DNA of 64,000 nt from Lampris incognitus. Its lineage: Eukaryota; Chordata; Actinopteri; Lampriformes; Lampridae. Both the position numbers and the translations under genes were made by a program. Shown here in pieces: positions 1 through 18,039 of this stretch (positions are counted from its first letter, which is position 1; each line of letters opens with the position of its first letter). Below the pieces are notes generated by a model. The model was given only the letters and a program-made list of their open reading frames with translations, had not been told where the DNA came from and did no database searches. Location: contig NC_079216.1 in the NCBI RefSeq assembly GCF_029633865.1, positions 69,632,667-69,696,666 of the forward strand. Reading direction: 5' to 3'.

Positions 1-425
1 AGAACCAGAGATCGTAGTCCTGACCAGAGGGGGGAACTCTTCAGCTACTAGGTCAGTTTCCAGACCAGACAGCACATAGATAAATAAGCAGGGGAATTGT
101 TAAAAAAAGGCCATCACAAGGAAGTTTAGGAATAATGGGGCGGGGGGGGGGGCTCGCTTATCAGCCTGCCCGAAAATGAGTTATTAGCGTCAGGTCAACA
201 TTTCTTGACTATAAGTGCTACTGTGTAAAGTATAATAAAACTTGGCTAGCAGTGGGCTTTGGTTTCCTAATTTGACTTTACACTAATTACGTGGCCGAAT
301 GAGTCTCGATGCTGGCAGTATTACTACCGAAGGCTAAAGCTGTTGACGGGCTAATACTCTTGCTATTTCGGGATATACAAGCGTACGCTACCAAGGCGCT
401 ATCGGGAGTGGCCAGTGTTGTTATT
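1..425. other. Unassigned intergenic sequence
   Basis: I see no gene here. A short poly-G run lies at about 140-151. No ORF has a recognisable domain, and no splice-bounded coding stretch is evident. The stretch leads into the CpG-rich patch that follows. Confidence 0.5.
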
Positions 426-429
426 TGAA

Positions 430-905
430 TTTGTGCAATCTGGTTGAATATGTGAATCCAGCCGAGCCCTCCCGACCACGACTCAGACACGACGGTAACG
501 CCGGCGGGGCAGCGCCCGGTCAGCCCGCTAGCCCGCAGCCCGCTAGCCGGCAGCCCGCTAGCCTGCAGCTGCAGGCAAACAGCCAGCCTGTCGGGCTCTC
601 TCTCATGCTAGCACCGCTAGCCACAGCCAGGCAAAGGCGTCTCGTACAGGTTAGCATGTCGATTAGCTTGCTAGGCCTCGTGGCCGCGGAGTGTTTTATG
701 CACTTGAATACAGAAAAATAACGACCAAGGCGCGAGGCAGGCAAGCCCGGCGCCTCCGTCCGCGGCACGCCGCGCACGCCGCGCGTTAGATCGGGTTATA
801 TTACCGTGTGAAGGGGCAATTCTCGTGTTGTTTGTAGGGATTCCGATAACGGCGTCGTTCCTCGCGAGAGAAAAGCCTCGCGCTTCCGCGGCCCCCGCGC
901 TGTCA
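430..905. promoter_or_regulatory. CpG-rich, promoter-like patch
   Basis: GC and CpG density rise sharply over about 470 bases compared with the AT-rich flanks, as in vertebrate CpG-island promoters. About 515-565 holds a short tandem repeat built on GCTAGCC/CAGCCC (roughly four 12-bp copies). At 861-870 is CTCGCGAGAG, nine of ten bases of the TCTCGCGAGA motif known from bidirectional CpG-island promoters. No transcription unit can be assigned: ORFs on both strands through this patch look like by-products of high GC. It could be the first exon of a gene that extends outside the window. Confidence 0.4.
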
Positions 906-1329
906 CTCCCCAGATGACGCCCACCGCGCCACGGATGGCCAGGTGCTGGTACAGCAGCCAAGGCTTATTTCTGTTTTTTTTTGTTTTTTTTTTTAGGCTT
1001 TAGGTATTACGAAGTTTTCAGATTTCGTGACAGCCCCTCCCAAAGGGATATGCCCCAACATAATGATAACCATTACATTTATAATTAATCAATTAATGGA
1101 TGGATGGATCGTTACATTTATATAGCGCTTCTCTAGACACCGAAAGCGCTTCACATTGAAGGGAGTACTCACTTCAACCACCACCATGCGGCATTGATAA
1201 ATAAACATGTTTGTTGTTCATATGCCTTTGGTCAGTCGTATCAAGAATGTGAAAAAATTAGTGCCGTAACAGATAATCGTGACCCTATCACAGCGTTTCT
1301 ATGAAATCTTACTACGGTTTAAAAGTGTG
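906..1329. repeat. Intergenic DNA with a short LINE/SINE-type 3' tail (1085-1195)
   Basis: A T-rich run (~970-993) is followed by unremarkable sequence. At 1092-1103 three GGAT repeats adjoin a block containing TTATATAGCGCTTCTCTAGA. Read on the minus strand this ends AGAGAAGCGCTATATAA plus a simple-repeat tail, the usual 3' end of 5'-truncated fish retroposons. Related tails occur at about 10.2 kb and 31.3 kb in this window. Confidence 0.45.
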
Positions 1330-1402
1330 CGAGCCAGCCAGGAGTCGAACCTAGAATCTTCTGATCCGTAGTCAGACGCGTTATCCATTGCGCCACTGGC
1401 CC
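1330..1402 (-). tRNA. tRNA-Arg (anticodon ACG)
   Basis: The minus strand folds as a complete 73-nt cloverleaf beginning GGGCCAGTGGCGCAATGG. The A box (TGGCGCAATGG) and B box (GGTTCGACTCC) are present. The anticodon stem is CTGAC..GATCAG with anticodon ACG (plus-strand complement at 1367-1369), and the discriminator base is G. The acceptor stem pairs fully with one G-U, and the T stem pairs with one U-G. A run of four T follows on the transcribed strand (plus 1321-1324), enough for RNA polymerase III termination. The CCA end is not encoded, as in eukaryotes. It matches the standard vertebrate tRNA-Arg-ACG and looks functional. No second tRNA is nearby. Confidence 0.93.
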
Positions 1403-1404
1403 GC

Positions 1405-2050
1405 TAGCGATACAGGACGAGGTATCAGACATATCATAATCATGCCAACAATTATTGTGGTTGATCGGACGGGTTGAAATCAAGGTTATTCTTGGTATTC
1501 GCATTAAACCCTTTTGGTGTTTATTGTTAAAATAACCCAATGCCCGGTCTTAGGATGTTCGTTTTGTTAACATTTACTTAGCGTAACTCAAGCACTACAT
1601 TCGTCGTCGTTCTGCCCACGTCCAACCCCGTTTACGGCTATACCGCTCTGCTTTACGTCACTCCCACTGTCGCAATCAAGCACAACCGTTACATCTCCCC
1701 CTTTAAACTCTTTCCCCCTCTCACCATAGTGCAACTGCTCAACATTTAAGTGACAGTGAAGCACATTCTGGCTCACTAAAAAACATTAAGTAACCTGAGC
1801 AAGAACATTACATTTTCATCCACTAAGTAAATGGGCAATAGTTTACAACTTATTGCTGGACCTCTTTTTCACATTACATAACCAGGAACTTACAGTAATT
1901 GGAAGTCTTATTCAAATATTTTTTAATGTATCCCTGATGGGCCTTGTTCACGGATCTCTGGTGTAGCATGGCATGTTGTTTATTCATACAGCTCCTAATC
2001 ACAGCTTCAGGCCCACAGTGATCAACAGGTAAATGGGACAAAAAAAAGGA
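1405..2050. other. Unassigned DNA with a possible short LTR relic (1565-1693)
   Basis: Most of this stretch shows nothing recognisable. One block (1565-1693) begins TGTTAAC and ends GTTACA, then runs directly into a pyrimidine-rich TCTCCCCCTTT tract. That is the same arrangement as the LTR edge plus polypurine tract of the gypsy copy at 22.1 kb. It may be a fossil minus-strand Ty3/gypsy LTR edge. No matching partner LTR or pol remnant is visible. Confidence 0.25.
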
Positions 2051-2055
2051 GGGGG

Positions 2056-2455
2056 GTTCCGGGTAGCGTAGCGGTCTATGCCATTGCCCACCAATACGGG
2101 GATCGCTGGTTCGAATCCCCGTGTTAACCTGCGGCTTAGCCGGGCGTCCTACAGACACAATTGGTGGGTGGGAAGTCGGATGAGGGTATGTGTCCTGGTC
2201 GCCGCACTAGCGCCTCCCCTGGTTGGTCAGGGCGCCTGTTCAGGGGAGAGGGAGAACTGAGGGGCATAGCGTGATCCTTCCATGCGCTACGCCTCCCCCT
2301 GGTGAAATTCCTCTCTGTCAGGTGAAAAGAAGTGGCGGGTGACTCCACATGTATCGAGGAGGCAGCCCTCTCCGGATCGGCAGAGGGGGTGGAGCAGCGA
2401 CCGAGGCGGCTCAGAAGAGTGGTGTTATTGGGGAGAAAAGGGAGGGGGGAAAGGA
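2056..2455 (+). repeat. tRNA-derived SINE, family 1 (copy a)
   Basis: A ~400-bp retroposon with a tRNA-like head: an A-box-like TAGCGTAGCGG and a perfect B box GGTTCGAATCC at about 2109-2119. A body shared with the copy at 14.1 kb follows, with landmarks GCGCCTGTTCAGGGG, GACTCCACATGTAT and GATCGGCAGAGGGGGTGGAG. It ends in a TTGGGGAGAAAAGGGAGGG tail. This is a common fish SINE layout. It encodes no protein; the ORFs across it are shadows. It depends on a LINE for mobility. Confidence 0.8.
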
Positions 2456-2528
2456 AGACCATAGAAGCCAACAATGCAAAAAAGAGTGGACACTTGGGAC
2501 AGTGTTGCATGCAGATAATACAACGTGG

Positions 2529-3540
2529 TGTGCATTTTAACTTCTGGAGTGATTCTGAATTGCTGGTTCATCTAGTATAGAGTAAGTATCATCCTTCTTG
2601 CTTAACAAGTTGCTATTAGTCTTATTCCAGCCTCTTGAGTATTCGTCCTTTTCTCTATACATCTGCTGCTGGTTCCTAGTGGGATCTTATTCTAGCTGTA
2701 GCTGTCTTATTCTATTTACTTACTGTCTTATTTACTTAAACTAGCTGTAGCTGGGTTTTTTGTCCACCTAGTGTGTCCTTAAATATTTCTTGTTGCCTAG
2801 CTGTTTTGACTTAGTTATCCTTCTAGTTTATAAATATATTCCTTGGTAACTTGCTGTTTGCAGTTTCAATAGTATTGTGTGAGGTTTGATAGAGTTTTAC
2901 ATAAGTGACCAGTTTCTGGGCAATAGGCCTCTTTTCAGTGTACCACTTTGGCCAATTGGGTGTTAAGTGGCCAGGGTGTGGCCAGAATATCACAGGGATT
3001 TATAAGTCTGGCCTCATTCAGTTTCAATCCAGTGTGCATTTTAACTTCTGGAGTGATTCTGAATTGCTGGTTCATCTAGAATAAAGTATCATCTTTCTTG
3101 CTTAACAATTTGCTACTTGTCTTATTCCAAATGCTTGAGTATTAGTCCTTTTGTCTATACATCTGCTGCTGGTTCCTAGTGGGATCTTTGTAATTTGTAA
3201 ATTGTGATATTAGGCTATACAAATAAAATTGATTTGCTTTGATCTTATTCTAGCTGTAGCTGTCTTATTCTATTTACTTACTTGTCTTATTTACTTATTC
3301 TAGCTGTAGCTGTTTTTCACCTAGTGTGCCCTTAAATATTTCTTGTTGCCTAGCTGTTTTGACTTAGTTATCCTTTTAGCTTATAAATATATTCCTCAGT
3401 AACTTGCTGTTTGCAGTTTTAATAGTATTGTGTGAGGTTTGATAGAGTTTTACATAAGTGACCAGTTTCTGGGCAATAGGGGTCTTTTCAATGTACCTCT
3501 TTGGCCAGTTGGGTCTTAAGTGGTCAGGGTGTGGCCTGCA
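2529..3540 (+). repeat. Tandem 5' monomers of an L2-type LINE
   Basis: Two ~500-bp units lie head to tail (2529-3030 and 3031-~3540). Both start GTGTGCATTTTAACTTCTGG and share long blocks, including CTTAAATATTTCTTGTTGCC and CATAAGTGACCAGTTTCTGG. They sit directly upstream of a LINE endonuclease/RT reading frame on the same strand. Repeated 5' units upstream of a LINE are known to carry promoter activity (as in rodent L1); promoter function here is inference. The second unit carries a 52-bp insert at 3189-3240. Confidence 0.65.
3189..3240 (+). mobile_element. 52-bp 5'-truncated LINE tail insertion
   Basis: Against the first monomer, the second has an extra 52 bases ending GGCTATACAAATAAAATTGA, a typical fish LINE 3' end. 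It is flanked by GATCTT at 3183-3188 and 3241-3246. The duplication plus the tail are what target-primed reverse transcription of a severely 5'-truncated LINE copy leaves behind. Confidence 0.6.
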
Positions 3541-3739
3541 CTCATGGCAGACAATTAGCAATCAGTGTTCTTTAAATTACTGCTGCTACTACCAAGCCTC
3601 AGGCACACAAGCCTAGATTGAATGAAGGCTAGAGTAAACAAATGCAAGCGAGACTTTTTCAAGCCAAGACTTCGTCAAGCACAGACTGCTCTTTTTAGAT
3701 CCAGTCAGTCATCTGAATTTTGTGGACCGAGTATAGACT

Positions 3740-6689
3740 ATGTGCTTCCTTCGCATTCCTGTCCTTTCCTCTTCCCAGGACTGGCATAGACGTTGGGTCA
3801 CTCCTAGGCGCTGTGACCCTACCAATCTCATCTGTCCCACTCTCTCCACTCACGTTGAGCAAATGGTGACGGGAGGGCTCTGGAATTGCCAGTCTGCGGT
3901 GCTGAAAGCTGAGTTTATCTCAGGCTACACATCCTTGCTCTCCATCAACTTTCTTGCTCTAACTGAGACCTGGATCATGCCAGAAAACACTACCACACCC
4001 ACAGCTCTCTCTGATGTGTACTCTTTTTCTCACACTCCCAGAGCTGGGAGGCAGGGTGGTGGTACTGGCCTGCTGATCTCCCTGAAATGGAAATACTCTC
4101 TTGTTTCCATTCCACAATTTTCTCTGCCCTCTTTTGAATTTCATGCTGTTACTGTCTCTTATCCAGTCAAACTCACCATCGTGGTTGTGTACCACCCACC
4201 AGGCCCCCTTGGCGAGTTTCTGGAGGAGCTTGACACACTTGTCTCGCACTTCCCTGTTGATGACTCTGCACTTATCCTTCTCGGTGACTTCAACATCCAC
4301 ACTAACAAATTAGATCCTCTTCTCCCTTTCCTCTCCTCCTTTGACCTTCACCTCTCACCCTCTCCTCCTACCCACAAGGCTGGCAAACAGCTGGACCTTA
4401 TCTTTACTAGACACTGTCCTATTTCCAATCTCTCTGTTACTCCCCTCCAGCTCTCTGACCACTATTTCATGTCCTGCTCTCTCCCTCTCTTCACCCCCTC
4501 AGCCCCTTCCCCTACCCACATGGTTTCCACCCGTAGACACCTCCGCTCTCTCTCCACCACTGACCTTTCTTCCTCTGTTACCTATATCCTCCCTACACCT
4601 GAATCTTTCTCTCTCCTACCCCCTGACACTGCTACTGATCTTCTTCTCTCTACCCTCTCCTCTTCTCTGGACAATCTCTGTCCCCTCACCTCCAGGCCTG
4701 CATGCCCAACTCCACCTGCCCCTTGGCTGACCGACTCAGTACATACTGACAGACGGAGCCTGAGAGTGGCAGAGCGCAAATGGAGAAAACGTAAACTCCC
4801 AGAGGACATCCTCAACTTCCAGTCTCTTCTTTCCACTTTCTCCTCCTCTATTTCTGCTGCTAAGGCTGCCTTCTATCGCTCTAAGATCCTATCCTCTGCC
4901 TCTAATCCTAAAAAACTCTTTGAAACCTTCTCTAGACTTCTTCAACCCCACCTCCTCCTCCTACTTCCTCCCTTCTCCCTGATGACTTCGCTAACTTCTT
5001 TGACAAGAAGGTAAACGACATCAGATCCTCCTTTTCTCACCACCCGGTTAGTGCTGCTTGCACTATCCCACCCTCTGCACCCTCCTTCACCTCTCCACGT
5101 CCCACCCTATCCCACCTCGCTCCCCTCTCCCCCGACGAGGTTCTAAATCTCATCACATCCAGTCACCCCACCACATGCTCCCTTGACCCGGTCCCATCCC
5201 CTCTTCTTCAGTCTATAGCACCTGAACTCCTTCCCTATCTAACCCACCTCATCAACACCTCCCTCCAGGCAGGATGCTTTCCACCTCCAAGACTGCTAGA
5301 GTCATCCCCCTTCTCAAGAAACCATCACTTAACCCCTCTGATGTCAAAAAGTACAGACCAGTTTCCCTTCTACCCTTTCTATCCAAAACTTTCGAACGTG
5401 CTGTCTTTAACCAACTTTCTTTGTACCTCCACCAGAACAACCTCCTGGACCCCAACCAGTCTGGGTTCAGGGTGGGTCACTCGACAGAGACGGCCCTCCT
5501 TGCAGTGACAGAATCGCTGCACTCTGCGAGAGCAAACTCTCTCTCCTCTGTCCTGATACTCCTGGACCTGTCAGCTGTGTTCGACACAGTGAACCACCAG
5601 TTCCTCCTCTCTACCATCGAGGGGCTGGGTGTCACAGGCTCTGCACTCTCAATGTTTGCAACCTACCTGACATGTCGCTCCTACCAGGTGACATGGAGGG
5701 GATCTGTGTCAGAGCCTCACAGACTGACTACAGGCATTCCACAGGGTTTGGTTCTGGGTCCTCCCCTTTTCTCCCTGTACACAACATCCCTGGGTTCTGT
5801 TATTCGCTCGCGTGACTTCTCTTACCATTGTTATGCCGATGACACCCAGCTGATCTTGTCCTTTCCTCCCTCTGACACACAAGTAGAGACACGCATTGCT
5901 GCGTGCTTGACTGACATCTCGGAGTGGATGGTGACACACCACCTGAAGCTCAATCTGGACAAGACAGAGCTGATGTTCCTCCCGGGGAAAGGTTGCCAAC
6001 ACCGAGACCTGGCCATCACCATTCACAACACCGTGGTGACGCCAAATCGGACTGTGAGGAATCTGGGTTTGATCCTGGACGACCAACTGTCGTTTGCTGA
6101 AAACGTTGCATCGGTTGCTCACTCCTGCAGATTTCTCCTCTATAACATCAGGAGGATTCGCCCATTCCTCACCGATGAGATGGCACAGGTGCTCATCCAG
6201 GCTCTGGTCATCTCCTGGCTGGACTACGGCAACTTCCTCCTTGCTGGCGCCCCGGCGTCGGCCATCAGACCTCTGGAGCTTGTTCAGAAAGCTGCAGCTC
6301 GTCTGGTGTTCAACCGCCCTAAGTTGTCCCACACAACTCCCCTTCTCATGTCCCTACACTGGCTCCCAGTAGCTGCTCGCATCCAGTTTAAGACTCTGGT
6401 GCTAGCCTACAGGGCAGTGAAAGGAACAGCACCTTCCTATCTCCAGGCCATGGTCAAGCCCTACACCCCCGCCCGACCACTTCGCTCTGCTGCCTCGGGA
6501 CGCCTGGTTGCCCCATCGCTCAGAGGCCCTTGCTGCCGATCTACCCGGTCACGGCTCTTTTCTGTCCTGGCCCCACAGTGGTGGAAGGAACTCCCCACTG
6601 ATGTCAGGACAGCGGAGTCGCTGCCCATCTTTCGGCGCAGGTTGAAAACTCACCTCTTTAAGAACTACTACCCTGTTACTTGTTCTTAG
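3740..6689 (+). pseudogene. L2-clade LINE ORF: AP endonuclease plus reverse transcriptase (frameshifted)
   Basis: This encodes the single large protein of a non-LTR retrotransposon. The N-terminal part (3740-5014) has an APE-type endonuclease with LALTETWI, a DFNIH motif near 4290 (LLGDFNIH) and SDHYF near 4458. The C-terminal part (5274-6689) has the RT palm with YADD near 5832 and the L2/CR1-type C-terminus (HWLPVAARIQFKTL, FRRRLKTHLFKNYY) ending at TAG 6689. Two frameshifts separate the halves: one between about 4940 and 4981, one near 5281-5286. The stretch between them (DDFANFFDKK... at 4981 on) is readable in the third frame. No separate ORF1 was found. The copy is probably dead but not ancient, since long frames survive. 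Confidence 0.85.
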
Positions 6690-6897
6690 CACTTATTGTA
6701 TTCACTCATTAAAAAAAAAATCTCTTTCTTGCACTTTTACTTTAGCACTGGTTTTGCTCTTATATGCTTGTTTAGATGCACTTATGACCTCTGATGACCA
6801 GTAGTTCTCCTGATTTCCTACGTTAAATGCATTTATTGTTCGTCGCTTTGGATAAAAGCATCGGCTAAATGACTGTAATGTAATCTAATGTAATGTG
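6690..6897 (+). repeat. 3' UTR and tail of the L2-type LINE
   Basis: After the stop codon, a ~200-bp 3' UTR ends GTCGCTTTGGATAAAAGC, CGGCTAAATGACTG and then TAATG repeats. This is the standard tail of L2-type LINEs in fish, recognised by the element's own RT and borrowed by SINEs. It fixes the 3' end of the element that starts near 2529. Confidence 0.75.
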
Positions 6898-7379
6898 TGG
6901 TAACAGTATTGCACAAATTCTGAACAAATTGAACCTTGGTAATGCAATAAGTCTGGTTTTCAGTCTTTTGCAAGGTGACTGCATGACTCTCATGACAACT
7001 TCATATGGAGTGTCACTCATTGCAGCAAAGTGTCTGACAAAATATTTTTTTACAGTCCTCGTCTCAGCGTCACAGAATGATGAAAAGGTTAATGAGAGTA
7101 ATAATATGACTTTTGCTGTGGTCAAAAAAAAAAAAGCATGGAAAAAATATCTGTATTTTTTCCACGCTTTGTGCCCACTATGTTGGGTGTATGAAACAGG
7201 ATATCTGGGGTAATAATTTAAACTTTGCAGTTTATTGGATTATTTTGTTTTGGGTTCCTTTCTTTCACAGGGGCCAGTTGTCGATAAAAAGGTTAAAAAG
7301 GACGATAAAAAGGTTAAAAGTTTATCTTTGTTCTTTGTTGTACAGCAGAATTGAATCTGAGACGGTGAAACGAAGGGTT
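6898..7379. other. Unassigned intergenic sequence with an A-run hairpin
   Basis: No gene is recognised. At 7136-7167 a 14-bp stem (GCATGGAAAAAATA with its near-complement) folds over a 4-nt loop next to a run of A. Around 7276-7320 GATAAAAAGGTTAAAA occurs twice. Confidence 0.4.
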
Positions 7380-7387
7380 GTTCAGAG

Positions 7388-7632
7388 CAGTGTTTTCCAA
7401 CCCAGTCCTCAAGGACCCTCTATCCTGCAGATTTTCATTGTAACCCTGCATCGGTAGCCCTGCTTGTACTTACTCAACCAATCATCTCATAGCACTTAAT
7501 TATGCAAGGTGTGCAACATCTGACGTTAATTCATTGCTGATTGGTTGAATAACTACAAACAGGTACCTATTCAGGGTTGCAAAGAAAATCTGCAGGATAG
7601 GGGGTCCTTGAGGACTGGATTGGGAAACACTG
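7388..7632. mobile_element. hAT-type MITE with long inverted termini
   Basis: This 245-bp element has ~60-bp near-matching terminal inverted repeats. The left end reads CAGTGTTTTCCAACCCAGTC and the right end is its inverse, ending GGGAAACACTG; CTCAAGGACC and ATCCTGCAGATTTTC are shared by both arms. The flanks are GTTCAGAG (7380-7387) and GTTTAGAG (7633-7640), an 8-bp target duplication with one mismatch, the hallmark of hAT transposition. It has no coding capacity. Confidence 0.8.
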
Positions 7633-7640
7633 GTTTAGAG

Positions 7641-9806
7641 GACCCACGTTTTTTGAATTGGGGAAACTCTGGGATGGTGGTGTAGCTACAGTATGGAGCA
7701 GACTACATTCACAGAAGGAAGATACAGATGAAAAAGGCCCATCTAATACTCAAACCCTCCAAGACGTGATTTAGGTTTGTTAACAGATGTAATGAAGTCA
7801 ATATATTTCTCGTGAACCTTTAAGAGAGTTTGCTATTGATATTTGTTATCAGTTGATCCAAATAAAGTTCTAGTGTGGGACTGAGGTAAAGCAGCAACAG
7901 AGGACATTATGGAAACAGAAACACCATTTTAGGAGATCAGGGGATTGCCACAACACTTTCTGAAACATGATTTCATGTGCAACAGCTGTGCACCTTACAT
8001 ATGATTTTTATGCAACAACAAAGACAGGACAAAGACTTTCTATTTTGGTCTCTTTTATTACTGAGAAGAGCGCTTAAGCTGCAAAGCTCCCTGAAGTCAG
8101 ATGTGAGCAGTTCAATAGGGCAAACTTTGTTAGTTTCCTGCAAAATCAGGCTGATCAGAATATTACAAAGCACAACTTTTCAAAGGCAAATAAACAGCTG
8201 AGTAAAAGATGGAGGAAGAAAGAGGGTTTACAACAGACAAGACAAGAGTTAAACAAATGAATCAAATGAGACCCAAATAAAATGTATGAAGGCTTAAATA
8301 GACATTGTTCATTATTACGTATTTTATTACCTATGCACAGTTTTTGCAAATGTTAGTAAAGCTGCAGTCTGTTACAAAAGTGCTGGCCAGTGGTTTGAAT
8401 GTTTTGCTATACTGCCCAGAAAAGTGCACTTGGAGTAAGAGAGCTACTGGGCACCTCCATCAGGCCACGATAAAACACACAGACACTTACTTTGTACTTT
8501 GAGATACACCTTGAGCTGTTGGGTTACATAATATTGGCAAGCCTGGTAGAACTTGCAAATGAACTGGAATGCCATAGGGATGTGCTTTGCAGGTAACAAG
8601 CTAGAAAAACCTAAAGTCGGCAATTTTCAAACGATGACAAATTATACATTTCAAGGGAAGAAGCATCCAGTCCACACCATGAGTATGTAAGCACAGAAAG
8701 CTCATGATTTTGATACGTGGATTAAAACAAGCTTCCTTACACATCGATTGGGCTACTATAATTTTATTGCAATCTCTTTGCAACTTTTACAAAGTGGTGT
8801 TATTGGTGGCCTGATGATGATGAACCATTACATGTCATGGACAGACATCTTTACAGCTCCTGTGCAAAGGGCAATAAGATATGTCTACCAAGTATTGGCC
8901 GATGTGGTTACCCTTTGTGATAAGACAGCATGAGCTTACTTGTCAGCTGGTAGAAAATAGTACAATTCTTATGTCATTCTTTCTATTTGATAGAAGTATT
9001 TAACAGAAATGTGATTAAATTCTGCACATGGCCTATTGTGTAATATCAATAAACTTGTTGATTTCTGGTATACTTTCATTGACTGAGTGGCAATGAGTAA
9101 AAGCACCTGAGATGCAGTCTGTGACGTCCTTAAAGCAACAAACTAAATTAAAAAGCAAGGTGCACGCTAATTTACAAAAAATAAAATTATTTCATCATGA
9201 TGTAATCATGGTTCTAAGTACAATGCAATTACACTCAAATAAAAAATGCAGCATGCAATTAAATATATGGGCATTAAAATAATTATAGTACCATTTAATA
9301 GAATATATAGGACACCTCTTTCCTCTTCAAGCACTGTGTGGTAAAAGACATGGTGTAAATGTTAGAATCAGAGGCACATACAGTTTGCTCCCTAATAAGT
9401 GACTTGACATAATAAGTGCTACTCCTCTTGTTCTGGTGGGAATAGATAAATAAATAAAAAGGTAGTGAGGAAACATTTTTCGTCATGTGATCTGTTAGCA
9501 TGCTGCACCAGATTAAGAGGTCATATTGATCAGAGGTGATAAAAGTCACTGGAGACCATTCAAAGTGCATGTGTGGGAACAGGAGAAAGAATGTGCTGGA
9601 ACAAGAAAACATTACTACAGCAGCTTCGTTTGACTGCTGATTCCGTGTTTTTTAAGATTACAGGAGGTTTTAGATAGAATCAGGGCGATTAAGATAAATA
9701 TCTATGGTGATAGTGGTTATTGTGGAAGGAGACAGATGATTTGTGTTAACTCCATGTTTTATGCATCCTGTTGAATGAAGAGAATCTATGCAACTTCATG
9801 GTTGGA
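7641..9806. other. Region downstream of fbxo31, including its probable 3' UTR
   Basis: No protein-coding signal is seen. fbxo31 is transcribed leftward and ends at 9807, so its 3' UTR must lie here. Minus-strand AATAAA signals (TTTATT on plus) occur near 8763, 8322 and 8045, so a UTR of about 1-1.8 kb is plausible. The choice among them cannot be made from sequence alone. Confidence 0.4.
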
Positions 9807-17506
<7,700 letters not shown>

Positions 17507-17700
17507 CCGTAGTCACCAGAGAGGGAACATTACATCACCACAACAAACGTCCGAACTGCGGGCTGAGCCGTCAGCCCGCCCCTCCACGCATGCGCGGAGA
17601 CGTTGCTTTTGAGGACCAGTGAGCAGGCGTATCACAGCCGGTCCTCGCGCGGCAACGTAATCGTCATCCTGTTCTCGAGTTCAGGTTGTTTTATTTGTCA
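17507..17700 (-). promoter_or_regulatory. fbxo31 5' UTR and CpG-rich promoter
   Basis: CpG density is high directly upstream of the fbxo31 ATG (CGTCCGAACTGCGGGC, CCACGCATGCGCGGAGACG, GGTCCTCGCGCGGCAACG). No TATA box is evident, as usual for housekeeping promoters. The transcription start cannot be placed from sequence alone. Confidence 0.6.
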
Positions 17701-18039
17701 AATGCGCAACAACACAACTGTCAACAGTACGTCTGTCGCCAGCTTCCAATGCTGTGATTGCAATTATTCCCCAACCCTCTGCGAACAGAACACATGGGCA
17801 CGGTAACTAGTTAATGGTCACACCCATATTGGCATATATGAAACTGGTCGTTGGTTTCGGTCCTTATGCTACTGTATTGTACCTGTATTGTTCCTGTTGC
17901 AACTCGAATATTAAATCCTTCATCGTGTTTTTTTTATCAGATTGTTTTATTGTCTGTTGGAAGTGATGGGGGTTATATTTGCCCTTTTCCCTTCCTTTTC
18001 TTGTCTGTGAATGTCCTCATTCATCCAGGTCATGGTTAT
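17701..18039. other. Unassigned intergenic sequence
   Basis: I see no coding signal, RNA gene or repeat that can be named between the fbxo31 promoter and the next transposable element. Confidence 0.4.

Noticed and set aside
425-961. Overlapping ORFs on both strands in the GC-rich patch
   Set aside because: Long frames on several strands at once are expected from high GC. The Pro/Gln/Ala repeats come from the GCTAGCC tandem motif.
2078-2510. ORFs on both strands over the SINE at 2.1 kb
   Set aside because: They fall entirely in a tRNA-derived SINE and recur in the 14-kb copy for the same reason.
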